NCBI GenBank assembly: GCA_033439265.1
Contig: JAVTVX010000024.1
Span: 7,733,001 to 7,797,000 of the forward strand
Source of the DNA: Dillenia suffruticosa
Taxonomy: Eukaryota > Streptophyta > Magnoliopsida > Dilleniales > Dilleniaceae
Reading direction: 5' to 3'
Length of the DNA stretch: 64,000 nucleotides
Each line of letters begins with the position of its first letter. Position 1 is the stretch's first letter. Positions 23,400-36,200 of this stretch are shown here, in pieces. Below the pieces are notes generated by a model that ran no database searches, was not told where the DNA came from, and saw only the letters and a list, made by a program, of their open reading frames with translations. The position numbers were made by a program, and so were the translations under genes.

Positions 23400-23925
23400 C
23401 CGTCGCAGGACCCGTCGGGCGAAGAAGAACCGGCCCAGACCCGCTGGCGCGTGACACGCACGCGCCAGGGAGGCGCGTCTGCTAGGCGCGTGTAGTTCAC
23501 GCGCCACACAGGCGCGTGGAGCGGGGAAGGTAGCGGTCGGGTCGAACCGACCCGCAAACCGACCCGACCGGGTCGGACAGGACTGTTGACCGGGTCGGAC
23601 CGAACCCGTTGACCGGGTCACTCGGGTCAACCCTGACCCGTTGACCAACCCGGTCAAACCCGGCTCAACACGGCTCAGCGCGTGAGGGCGCGTGAGCCGC
23701 GCGCCGCGACTGGGCGCGCGTGAGCCGAGCCGCGCCAGGCGCGTGGCAGCGCGTCTAAGCCGCGCCGCGCGTCTGGCGCGTGAGCCAGACTGCTGCCAGC
23801 GCGTGGAGGCGCGTGGCAGCGCGTGGAGGCTCACCGCCGGCGCGTAGAGGCGCGCGGCGGCGCGTGGAACGCACCGCCGGCGAGCGGCGGCGCGTGTGGA
23901 CCCCGGGCGGCGCGTGAAGTCGCTA
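23400..23925. repeat. GC-rich, CpG-dense block with GCGCGT repeats in the copia leader
   Basis: About 500 bp between primer site and gag are extremely rich in CpG, with more than a dozen GCGCGT copies, a run of ccgacccg/gggtcggacc repeats near 23540-23660, and short tandem ggcgcgtgg units near 23800-23910. The surroundings are AT-rich. Both strands therefore stay open in several frames here, but the resulting Arg/Ala/Pro-rich peptides look like composition artefacts. Confidence 0.85.
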
Positions 23926-26900
23926 AAAATTGAATTTTTTCAATTTTTGGGGGTCTTATATCCATAAATGTGATTTTTTGTGGGTTTTTGTGTGACGAAT
24001 CACAATCCAAATGGTAAGATGCGATTCCAAGTTGTGGTGTATGGTGTCCGTTGACTCATACGCTCGCTTTGGGGTCGTACTCAAGTCATTTTGGTCTTGA
24101 TGATTCGTAGGGCGTACAAAAATGTGATAATAAGCATTTCCGAGGCACAAATGTCTCTCTTAATGCGTTGAGAACTGTCGTATTAAATTTTGTAAATTTT
24201 TACAAGGAGAGTAAACTGAATGATGTGATCTGCGCGATTTTATCAGTAGATTCAGTTTATTCTCGAGAGACAAAAATCTAACGGGAATCTGAGGCAAGAG
24301 ATGATGGGCCCCAGGGTGGACACCGCGCCTCAGGGTATACGAGATAAAAGGACCTATCGTGCATGGTAGAAAATAATTGCCAAGTTAGGGCAATGCTTAT
24401 CAGTGGCATACACAATTACTAAATCTCGTTCTATGAGTCATATCCTATGGAAATGTCGGCTCCTAATGTGAGAATGCAGAAGAAAAGGGTTAATCATACA
24501 ATGAAGCAAATGTCGAGTATGATTACCGAGTTAATATATACGGACGAGTAAATTTCGGATGGAATTTAGGTACTGGATGTGATCCAGTTTTTACCTGATT
24601 CATGGGAAACCGTGAAATCCTATCTCACATTTGACGAAAGTATTCGTACTTTCGTTGACGTGAATACATATTGTGAGCTCGATGAGGAGCACCTAGAGGC
24701 GAGTAGGCCACACTCGAGTCATGCTTATTCAGAGGAGTCAAGTAAGGACTTCCCCGGCGCTAATCCTAGCGAACGAGACTCGAGATCTAGGAAATAAAAA
24801 ATCATCCGAGAAAACCGACAACGAGGTACAAGAACGCAAGAAGAAGGAATTTGATTAGACCAATGTAATTGCTACGTTTGAGGTAGATTTGGTCATTTCG
24901 CTAGTGAGTGTAACGAGCAGAAATCAATATTCTTCTTCTTTACGTGGTGTGAGATTTGTCTCATTCACTATAATACTCGCTGATTTCTTTCCTTTAAAAT
25001 TAGGAGCAATCGATCACGTAACTCGAGACAGGAGTACGTAAATATAGTTCCGTCAAGTGAATCCTTAAGTTTGGAGGATTTACGTTAAGGACAGAGCATT
25101 TGTCGTTGTCAGAGGGAACGACACTTACTATGACGTCCTCAATATTGTAGGCATTCGACGGATCTACAATTTTGTACCTTGTCTAAAATTGACTACGATA
25201 TGCGTGAAATTATTCCTTTCTTTTAATACGATAATTTTCTAAATTATTCTGGTTTTAATCCATGATGGAATGTATGCACTGGGTGCTACTCCTTGTAATG
25301 GTTTCTTGTCGTTCTACTATTGTCTTTACATCTGATTGTGTAGATGATGATGTAAATGAATGACATAATAGACTTAGACACATGGGGTAAGAGATGATGA
25401 ATCGGTTAGTAGCGAGAGGTTTGTTGGACCCGCTGACCAGATTCGAGTTACCCGTATGTGAGTTTTGCCTAGTCAGCAAAATGACGAGAAAACCATTTGG
25501 CGATGCAATGAGAGTTGGGACTCCATTGCGGTTAACTTTTGTGCCTTCCTTCTTTTTATTGTGGTCTTAATGGAGTTGTGTAGATAATTATAGACGCTTA
25601 CATGCGTTTCGGTTCATTTATTTGATCTCGCATAAGTCTGAGGCATTAGACTGTTTCAGGAGATTTATAAGTGAGATTGAGAATCAGTTAGATTTGAGAG
25701 TATAGATTCTCAGAACCGAGCGAGAACGCAAGTATTCATCTAAATTACACAAGGGGCTCTGTTTCGAGAAAAGTTTTACGAGACTACTGACTATTAGTCA
25801 GTTCCCCATTTGAGCTTTGGACAGGGAGGCAGCCTGACCTTAGCCACTTGAGATTATGGGGTTGTGCCACGATTTCTCGCATTCACACGGTGAGTTAGAC
25901 CCGCGAGAAAATATATGTTCCTAGGCGAACACGAACGGCACTATAATCGAGACTGAGTCTCGTAATACTATATTTCTTGAGAATGATTTCCCTAAGAGAG
26001 GTGAAATCAATTAGGACCTTACCCTTTATGCGATGGATGAGCCTAGTGGCTCGGGGAGCCCAGCGGCGGGATACAAGAATCCACTACGGATCTTGATCTC
26101 AGTGTGAGCGATCCATCAAGAGGTAAAGATTTTTCTCTCCTCTTAAGAGTGTCGAGAATGCGTATTTAAACGTTGTTTTCTCGATTGAGGGTGAGACCCT
26201 CGTTGCGACTCTAGAGGATGATGAGAAATCTAAAACGGTCCGAGAGGCTCTCGAGAGGATGCAAAATGCCGTTTAATGAAGGCCATAAATGAAGAGAAGA
26301 AATTTATGAGAATCAACGGGGTCTGGGACCTAGTTGATTAGCCTGAGGGCGGAATGATTATTGGGAACAAGTGGGTTCTCAAAGTCAAGATAAAGGTCAA
26401 CGGATTGATAAAGAGATAAAGAACCCGTCTAGTAATCAAGGGTTATACTTAGACTGTGGGGTGGACTATCGAGAAGTCATAGTCCAATTTATCTCGATCC
26501 GTTTATCTTAGAGCGATTGTCATTAACATGGATCTAGAGTCACATCACAAGGACGTAAAGACGGCTTTCGTAGTGGAAGTCTAGATGAGGCGATTTACAT
26601 GGAGCATCCCTTTGGGTTCATTCTAGTAGATCAGGTGGATAAGGTCTATTGATTTTAGAAATCAAAATACGATCTTAAGCCATCATCTAGACAGCGGCGC
26701 TTGAGATTTCACGAGAATGTGATATTTTATGGTTTTGTAATGATCGAGTAGGATCATTACATATATCTGATACGTCCCGATGACTCCTTTATGAGCATGT
26801 TCGCATATGTAGGTGACATTCTGTTGGCTGGGAACAACAGAGAGTATCTAATGACCATTGTAACATGGTTATGAGATTTTAGTTCATTCTCAGATTTTGG

Positions 26901-28884
26901 ATCCATAGGGATCGCTTGAGAATAGTGTTGACTCTTTAACAAGAGTTTTACATCAGGTAGATTCTTAAGCATTTCGAGAAGAGCGATGACAACCTAAAAG
27001 ATACTCTAATCGCTAAAGATAAAAAGACTTAATCTTGACACATGCCCTAGAATTTATAAAGAAATAAGGGAGATGAGCAGAATCCCTTATTCCAGTGCAA
27101 AATACATTTCTAGTGTATACGATGAGGTATACACTGTGATATACAATTTGATGTATCCGATGAGGCATACATGACCAGACGTTTATTTTATGGTTGATCT
27201 GGTGAGTAGGTATTAATAGAATCCTGGAAGGGATCACTGTAGAACAGTAAAAAAGGATTCTGAAATATCTCATTTGAACTGCGGACCTCTCCATGTGTTA
27301 CGGATGAGGTGATTTGCGTTTTTTGTTGAGATTCAGATACTGACTGGGAGTAGTGATCTGAATAAACGCAAAAGGTTTTATCTTCTTAGAGTAGTAAGAA
27401 GAGAACCTGTATATCTCTATTTACGATAGAGACTGAGCTTGTAGTGTGCTCAATTGCAGTTCATGAGAATGGTTGGCTTCAGAAATTTTCTAGAAGACTT
27501 AGAGGTTGTGACAGATAGTGGGAGGTCAGTGATGATTATTGTGATAATCAGACCGACACTGTCAACAAATGAGACCCTAAGTATAATAGTAAAGCCACAT
27601 TAATACCGAAGACCACTATGAGAGATATTACCGAGAAGGGTATTGTGACATCTAAGTACACCTCAGCATGAGAGCTGATCTCTTCAGAAAACCCGTTGTG
27701 AGAGATTCCTTTGTGAGATAAGGAATCATTGGGTTTAGTGTACTTTAACATTTTTCCTTATATACTGTTTTAGATGCTTATTTTAATATATGACATGCAT
27801 GCAGAATTGAGTCACATATTTATTTTATGCATCATTTGTTGTCATATATTGTGATCTTGTGAAAAAGATATGTCAGGCAGGCATTGTCGACTCTCTCACA
27901 CGAGTGACCACCTCCGACTCTGAGTGAGCGGAGATGAGACGGATTCTAGTTGTAAGAGGTTTTGAGAGTAGCCCTATTAGAACATAAGTCGCCCTGATAT
28001 GTGTTCAGGATGAGATCATATGCGATATGACCGACATGGAAATACCCACATCCATGTTGCCTGTAAGTAGCCAGGTTTGAGGTCTCAGAAATCACCTGCG
28101 ATTTGTGATACTGTCTCTGAGATGCTCTCTCTGAGATCTCTGGGTAAAGTCTTATGTGTAGACTGAGTCCCGTACCTGTACAGTGTTAGAGAAATCTGAC
28201 ATATGCCCTTTGAGAGATGGGGGAATAACACTGTGGCACGTGTTTCATACCACGTGTGATGAAACGACCATGGGACAGTGGGAGCTATTATTTTGAGACG
28301 ATAGTTTGATCTTGATCCCCGTTCCCACTGTGTGAAATCTGAGATTCATTGGGTGGGATCTCTTATGCCCTTATTACTTTCGGCTGTCTCTAGAAGTTTT
28401 GGTTTAGTGTTGCTACTTTAGTCTGTTTACCTATGGCCCGGAAGATAAATTGAGGTCTAAGGGGCAGGTCTAGGAAATCAGCTGAATTGAGACCGATAGA
28501 TTCGAGTTTGGGAAAAGGAAGGCCAATAGACATTACATGATAGTCGTGTATTCATAGGTCGACCAATTATGTTAATCCATGTTGGGATCCAAACATAATA
28601 ATGAATACATAGTCGAGCAAATTGATTGGGAATCACTTTCGATGAGGAAAGTGGCTCGATGGATGTAAATGCATTGAGTCTGGGGTATAGCGAGTTATTT
28701 TTATACTAACGGTGACTCCTCGATCATCCTAATAGGTGTATTGAGAAGTCTTTGCTTGCAGGTGTCTCGCCGGTCGCACGACGCCCAATCCAGTATGAAG
28801 GTCCAGTAGGGTGATGTGATAGATCGCATGAGTTGCGATCTTGTGATTGACGGAAGTGAAATGCCCTCATGTGCAAGTGGGAGA

Positions 28885-29358
28885 TGTTGGTTATTTATGC
28901 CTATTATGGGCATTTGGGTAATTAAGGAATGGGGTAACTCCCATCCTTAATTACCATTAACCATCATTTTGGTAACCCCCACCAATTAAGTGAATTGGTC
29001 TTACCTTCCTTCTGAGAGAATGCAACAATAGAGAAGGTAATCTCTCTTTCCTTGGAAGTAGACAGCAGCCATGGGAGATGGCTAGGGTTTCAACATGCTC
29101 TAGAGAGAGAATACAGAGAGGGATGGAGATTTTCGAGTAGGAAAATCTCCCATCGTCAGACGATTCACCGGACTCGAGGCTTGAGGCGTCGTGGATTTGA
29201 GGTGGTGGTTCGATTGCGTGATCACCATCCGACCGTGCGATCCGTTCGAGGGACATCGCGACACGGTGAATTTTGGAGACCGCCCTATCGAGGTAATTAT
29301 CCCGAAAATTCCGATACAATTTATTTTCACGCTTCCGCATGCGCGATTAAATCCAACA
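28885..29358 (+). repeat. 3' LTR of the copia element
   Basis: Directly follows the polypurine tract aagtgggaga and ends CCAACA. It is the partner of the copy at 22409-22880. Confidence 0.9.
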
Positions 29359-29699
29359 GGATTAAATAAATTTATTTGGGTGTATGTATCGAAAACCCAT
29401 GATAATCCATAAATAGAGATACATCACAATTGCAGGAGCATTATGGTTAATTTCCCACAAAAAAAAGGAATTTTAAACCTTTCATAATTCACAAGTGACA
29501 AGACCAAGAAGCATCAAAGTAACATAGTTTTCTTAAGACCACATAATTAATATTTTAATTATGGTCCTCTAACAAAACTATCTTGTTTCATGCTGTTGCC
29601 AGGGACCCTGCCCACATTTGCTGCCCAAATCCTTTATCGTGATCACCCATAAGTCGTGCCTATGCAAACATCAACAGCTTATCAATAATCCCCCCCCCG

Positions 29700-29701
<2 letters not shown>

Positions 29702-29780
<79 letters not shown>
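29702..29780. repeat. GA microsatellite, about 39 units
   Basis: A long uninterrupted GA run follows a nine-base C run (about 29690-29698). Such a run is likely polymorphic in length. Confidence 0.95.
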
Positions 29781-29782
<2 letters not shown>

Positions 29783-31174
29783 ACAATGTGGTCTTTAAGG
29801 AACAGAAAATCACTATTATGGGATACGAAAGACCGACATTAGGAAACAGTTGATCAGCATGGGAATGAAACATTATTGAGGAGTCCGAGATGTCTGAAAA
29901 TGAAAGACATCCTATGCAAACTGGAAAGGAAACCTCGATCTGCTCCCATTCTCCTTCCAGAATTCCCATTTCAAAGCACAATGCATTTTCAATTCCTAGG
30001 CTGCCTTTGACTTCTTTTTTTCCTCTTCAGCCAAAGCAATCATCTTTTTTTTCTTTTCTTTTCTTTTCTTATAATTTATACGAAATTAATCTTAAAAAAA
30101 GTGACATTTTTTCTGTCCCTTGGAAAATATGTACAACCAAGTGGGTCACTAAAAATTTCTTACGGTTCTTGTCCATCTCCATCCTTCTTTCTCTTTCAAT
30201 ATTCAGTCAAATTCTGTGATATTAAATTAGATTCTTGATGAAACTCCCCTTTAATAGATAGATAAATAAGAATAAATTCCACCCCCAATTCACTATTATC
30301 CTTTCTTTTAAAAAAAAAAAAAAAAGATTCCAATTACAAAAAAAGAGAAATTTCTTTTTGTTGCCATTGATTGTTGTCAAAGGAGATAATTAGTGTGAGG
30401 GACGATGATTCCCCCATTTTCCTTCCTTTTTAATGATAAAGCTTTGGTGGGGTTGTTGGCTGATGCTGATACATGTGCTGCAATGGTATGCCCTCACTTA
30501 TATTTAATTAGGCTAAGAGTCTAATCAAGTACTTTCAAAAAGGAAAAGAAAATTTATATTCATGCTATGACTATGCTAAATTGATCCTTCTGGCCTAAAA
30601 GAGAGATATAGGTTCAAAAATGGTCCCAAATTGCATTCTTTAAATAATAATAATAACAACACCAACATAAAAAAGGAATCATATTCTAATTTCTAGAATT
30701 TAGGTATTAAAAGATAGGTGAATATTGTTTTGATACCCTATTGAAAATATACTTGAATATAACTTTAATACAATATTGAAAATATATAAATATAGATATG
30801 ATACCATATTAAAATATTATCATAAATATGAAAATATAATATTATAACTATAGAAATATCAAAAGAAATAAAATTAAATATTTTTAAAATCAAATCAATA
30901 ATTAATTTAATTTTAATATATAATATATTATAATAATAGGACTGAAAAATAAATAAGAGTAGTTCAAATTTGACTAGAAAAAAATTGTTTGAAGGGGAAT
31001 GCGTTACCAATGAGTTGATGCAAGTTAAACTTTGAATTTGTTTAATTAATCAACCAGGTTTGACTATTAAATTATTCAATTTATGTTTAATTTTGATATT
31101 TAAATTAAGTAAACAAATTCGAATGAATTGATTCAGAATTGGGAGAGTAAAAGTTGAATGGGTTGGAACTATTT

Positions 31175-31375
31175 CTTTTTTTTGTTTGGTATCACGATTA
31201 AGTCATCAACTCAATATCTGGGACTTCACCCTGAATAATTTGGATGGCTGCTTGTAGGGTCTAATTGAGGGGCAGGTCTCTCAGCGTTGATTTTTTCGTT
31301 TTCATAGGGGATCGAACTTTTGATCATGGTTAAGAGGCGTCAATTCTCGATCTAACTAAGTTATTAGACGTGGGT
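31175..31375 (-). mobile_element. second SINE of the same family, minus strand
   Basis: On the minus strand it carries the box-B-like agttcgatcccc and an internal gagacctgcccctcaa...tagaccct block that aligns with gagacccgccccccaaatagaccct in the SINE at 396-623. It ends in an A-rich tail (T-rich on plus at 31175-31187). Flanks ggttggaactattt (31161-31174) and ggtttgaacaattt (31376-31389) match at 12 of 14 bases, fitting a decayed target duplication. It lacks the duplicated 37-bp head. Confidence 0.65.
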
Positions 31376-31553
31376 GGTTTGAACAATTTTCAAACCCATG
31401 GGGTTGGGGGACCCTTCCTTGCCCGAAAAGATCAAATCAAAATCGGCTGCCATTGAACTTGCAAACCAAAAATTTCAATGGTCAAGACTCTTTGGGCTGA
31501 CATTAAAGTGTCAAAAAAGAATTGGTCCATCATCCGTAAGGGAAACAGCCCAT

Positions 31554-31581
31554 CTGTACCGAAAAAAAAAAAAAAAAAAAA
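31554..31581 (+). mobile_element. extremely short retroposed tail
   Basis: An 11-bp direct repeat, aaacagcccat, lies at 31543-31553 and 31582-31592. Between them is only ctgtaccg followed by A bases. This has the form of a retroposition event truncated to almost nothing but its tail. The ctgtacc sequence resembles the last bases of the LINE at 33131 (ctggtacc then A's). Confidence 0.5.
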
Positions 31582-33234
31582 AAACAGCCCATGTCTTCGC
31601 AATCTACAGACCCCACTGATTAAAGAGTTTTTGAAGAGAAAATTGTTACTGCGTCGTTAGTTTGGTTACTATATTGAATAACATATCTACACAGAGGATG
31701 AGCTATACAATGAAATTCTATTACAGACGGAGGTCAAACAATGTTTTTGCAAAAATTGAAGGATTGCAACTTGCATTGCGTGGTATTCTCATCTTCAAAG
31801 CTAGCAAAATTCCCTTTCTTACCCATTAATATCCCACCTTCCCTTTCCTTAGGCGTGGACATTGGACCATCCTTTTCCTTTTCGGTGATGACATTAACAT
31901 GCATGAGGAGCTAACCAGACAATTCAAAAGATCTGTGCTTGGCGTGGGGATTGGGCAAAGAGAACACTATTAAGGGGTTGTTCGTAATCCTCTATTTTTT
32001 TTAATCATTAAGAATATCAAGAATCATATACCGACTAATCTGACTTTCCTAATTGGGGGTGGTTCTTTTAATATAATTTTTTTTTCAAATTTTAAACTTG
32101 AGACATGATTAAAAAATTTAAAATCTCATTCCATTAAATCTATTATTCGTAGGTATTTGAAATCTCAATTTAGATAAGGACAAAAGGACTATTCTCAAGA
32201 TGCTCTTGTGTCCAAATTTTGAGTGATTTGGTGACCCACGACGATGACATTTCCTGATCCATTTTAGGTTACAGACGTGGAGTGATGACTGATGAGCATT
32301 TAGCAAGCCACCGCCACCATCATTTAATCTTCATCCCTCCAACTTGAGTATTCATTTTTTAAAAAAGGGCTAGAAATAATTGAGCAAGTAGGCCAGGTCC
32401 ATGAATGACCCAAATCATTTTGGTCATATGACTTTCAAGTACAAGCGTTGTTCATTTTGACAATTCGTTCAGTCCAATTTTCTGGTCCCACTAACAGACC
32501 TTCTGGGCCGCAACTTCTAGGGGTATGCGGAAACCAAATCAAACCATCGGCTTGGATTTTTAATTAATCTTTTTATATTGATTTCTTCCGTTTGGAATAA
32601 TTAAAAAATGTATAAAAATTTAATCAAATTTAATATAATTATTAAATATACAAGATTTATATATATAAAAAAATAATATATCGAACTGGTTAATCAATTA
32701 TAATAATAGTATTAAAACTTTACTTTTATTTAACAAATTTTTACGTTATCAAATCTAATAATCTATTTTTACCAATCGTCTGTTCTGACTTAACCGAATA
32801 TATTTTTATTCTTTCATCTATATAATTAGTTTCAGCCAATTTATTCTTTCTATCATATTTAGTTTTTAATTGTTTAAAACTCTTATGTTTCATATGTCAA
32901 GTAGTCTCCATAACTATCTATTATATCATATTTCTTTATGTTTTTTGTTAGAATGTTTCTTCTTGACATTATGATAACTAAAATTTTATTATTTTTTCAC
33001 CATTTCTTAATGAAATTATTAAATTATTAAATTATTAAATTATTAATCATTAAAAAATTTAATAAAAATTATATCATAAAACAGAATCAGAGTTATCATA
33101 ATCACACCATATCACGTTCAATTGTGGTATATATATATTTTTTTTGGTACCAGAAAGGAAGAACAACACAAAAGAAAATAGAACAAAAATGAAAGAACAA
33201 AAAGAAGACAAAAGAAAATCAAAAGGAGGTGATG

Positions 33235-36200
33235 TCACCCCTGCACCTCTCCATGCCAATGCGTTCTTCCCAGATGACGTTGCAGCGACAGAGGAGGAAT
33301 CCTTAGCTCATCGAAGCCATCATCATTCGATTGAGCCAGCATAGCAAGGTGATCGGCGCAAACATTTGCTTCCCTGAAGGTGTACTTGACAGCCTCTACA
33401 TTCATAGCCTTCAATAGCTCCAAACACTCTTGAAGAATCAAATTAAAAGGGTGATTCGGATTCAACTTGTTCGTGAGGAGGTAGACTAACACTGTGGAAT
33501 CAAACTCCACCTCCAAATGAGAGATGTTCAACTTTTTGGCCAGGTAAAGACCTTCCCTGAGACCCTAGAGCTCTGCTGATAAGATCTCAGTTCTACCAAT
33601 ACTAACCATAAAGTTTGCAATCCAATTCCCATCCTTATCTGTGATAATGCCTCTTGCAGATGCCTTACCTGAAGACTGGGACACAGCACCATCTATGTTG
33701 AGCTTGAGAAAGCCCTCCTTAGGATACTCCCACTTGATCTTCCTCTGGACAAGACTTCTGCCATTAGTATAACTACCCCAAGACAGAGAAACTTCCCTCG
33801 CCATCCTGGTAGCACAGTGGACCAACTCTTGAGGAGACTTGGAGATGCTTTGAAAGATTTCCATACATCTGCTCTTCCAAAGACTCCAAGCAGAATAAAT
33901 GAAGAGAGCGTTGGAGAGAAGAAGCTCCTCATTGTCCTTATAGCTAGCTCCTGAGTAGAGCCACTCACATAGGTTCTTCCTCCAAAATTGTGATGTTGCC
34001 TTCAAATTGGGACACATAGCTTCCCAAGTATTCCTCGCCCTACTGTAGTCTCTTAAAACATGAAGCACCAATTCATCTTCTTTTTCACAAAAGAGTGCAT
34101 GTGGCTTTTTCACAAAATTTCTGCTTACATCTCTCAACATTTGTCATAAGCTTTTCATGGAGGGCCAACCAGAGAAAGAACTTAATTTTCTCTACACATC
34201 TAACCTTCTATATCCATTTCCAACCATGACTCACGTGACTCAAATGAGTGGTAATCTGATCTTTTTCCAAAATCCTGTAAGCAAGGGCATCAGAGAAAGC
34301 CCCATCGGTGGTTCCTTTCCACACAGCAGAATCTTTCATTTCCAGCCTCCGAGGCACCATGATGCCTTTGATTTCTTCTACTTTCTCTCTAGGGAGCAAG
34401 AGATTAAGTTCCTCCCCTTTCCATTAGCCCTCTATAGAGATGAAGTGACCCACTTTCTTCTCCACATCAACCACCTGAGGCCTGTTCTGCATACATTCCG
34501 CCAGGGGATTAGTGCCCACCCAAACCTGATTCCAAAAACTAATGCTCATCCCATCTCTTATCCTCCACCTCAAACCTTTCTTGAGACACTCTCTTGTCTT
34601 CATGATCCCTCTCTAGAGATTGGAGCATCCCACTTTCGTTTGACACTTAAAAAAGTCTTTGCCTTTCAAATATTTACTTCTCATGACCTCACACCAAAGC
34701 ACCTTCTCTCCATTCATAATCTTCCAGCCCAATTTGGCAAGAAGGGTAGTGTTGTTCTCTCTTGTTCTTCTCAATCCTAGACCTCCTTCCTGCTTGCTCA
34801 CACATACCTTGCTCCATTTGATCAAATGTATTTTCCTCTCACCATTCACATTCCTCCATAAAAATCTCTTATTCAGATTCTCCAATATATTGCAACCTCG
34901 AGAGTTAGGTAGCTTGCATAATGTAGATAGGGATCGAGGAAGAGACTGACTGAATAAGTATCTTCCTACCAGCCATACTCAGGAGCTTGGCATTCCAAAC
35001 ACGGAGCTTCCTATGAACCTTCTCTATCAGTTGTTGATGGAACAACTTCCCAACTCTCTTATGGAACATTGGGACACCCATGTAAGTCACTAGATTTTCT
35101 ATCAGAGGAAACTTACTAGCTGCTGATAGAGAGCTCTTTAACGTCCAAGGAGCCTTCAGAGAGATCCAAAATTTCAATTTAGCTGTGCTTATCTACAGCC
35201 CGCTTTCATAAAAGAATTCCTTCAGGCAACTGGTTACTGCACTAAGGTTAAGATGCTCTGCTTTAGCTAGTAAAATAGATCATCAGCAAAGAAGAGGTAC
35301 GATATCTTAGGGCCTGACTTTGACAATTTCACTGGATTCCATCTTCGTAACCTTACCTTTTCTTCCACCATGTAAGCAAGCCTCTCCATTACCAAAATGA
35401 AAAGATATGTTGAAAGGGGGTCACCTTGGTGTAACCCTTGCCCTCTCTTAATGGAAGGCAACATCCCTCCATTTCACAGCAAAGAGACATCTCCACTGAA
35501 GACAACATACATTATGAGCTTAACTAACGAGTGGGGAATGTTAGCATCAATGAGGACTCTTCCTAGGTAGCTCCAGTTGACAGAGTCATAAACCTTACGC
35601 AAGTCCACCTTAAGCACCATACTATACCTCTGGCGTTTTGAATTGCAAATGGAGTGAATGGCCTCCTATAAAATAACTATATTATCCATAGTACTTCTTC
35701 TCGGAAGAAAGCTGTTTTGATGAGGTCCAATGATCTTTTGTAGAAAAGGTCTGAGCCTAAGCACAAGAACCTTAAACAGGATCTTAAAGGAAGTGTTAAG
35801 AAAGCTTATCAGCCTAAAATCCCCCTATAGACTCCGGTCTCTCTTGCTTCAAAATGAGGACCATGATGGCTTTGGCGGATAAAAATAACCATCCTTAAGG
35901 GCATCATTGATGAATTTTCAGATGGAGTCCTTCACTGCATACCAATGCTCTGCAGGAAGATAGGTTGCAGACGATTAGGCCTTGGAGCTTTAAGGCTCTT
36001 CATGAAGAACACCGCAGCTCTAATCTCAACTTCACTTGCTTCCTTGGTCAGATTTTCATGATCTTCATCTCTAATGTGGATAATCCATCTATTAAATCTG
36101 GCACTAGGGATATCTACCTGAGAACTGGTATACAAATTGGAGAAAAAATTTAAGGCATGCTCTTTAAGCCTATTCTGGTCGAAACACCAATCGCCTCCTA

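Larger units (their letters stand above)
22409..29358 (+). mobile_element. Ty1/copia element with two near-identical LTRs (fossil)
   Basis: LTRs at 22409-22880 (472 bp) and 28885-29358 (474 bp) begin TGTTGG, end CCAACA and differ at only about five isolated bases plus one small cluster near the 3' end. A primer-binding site TGGTATCAGAGC (22882-22893, initiator-Met tRNA type) and a polypurine tract (28875-28884) sit at the expected places. Flanks gcatt and ggatt suggest a 5-bp target duplication with one change. Interior parts: a GC-rich leader, gag-like sequence (about 24450-24920, including a zinc-knuckle-like CNC...GHFASEC), integrase region not clearly seen, RT (about 26590-26850), and RNase H (about 27080-27650). 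The interior is broken many times although the LTRs look young. Confidence 0.9.
29781..33130. other. AT-rich spacer between the copia element and the LINE
   Basis: No gene-like ORF. It holds a SINE (31175-31375), a minimal retroposed tail (31554-31581), a 15-A run near 30310 and long AT tracts. The 109-codon frame at 29890-30219 has no domain and probably arises from the CT/T-rich composition. Confidence 0.5.

Noticed and set aside
23292-23834. 180-codon minus-strand frame in the GC-rich block
   Set aside because: Arg/Ala-rich peptide caused by CpG-dense composition; no domain.
29618-29842. Frame made mostly of Glu/Arg from the GA microsatellite
   Set aside because: Simple-sequence artefact.
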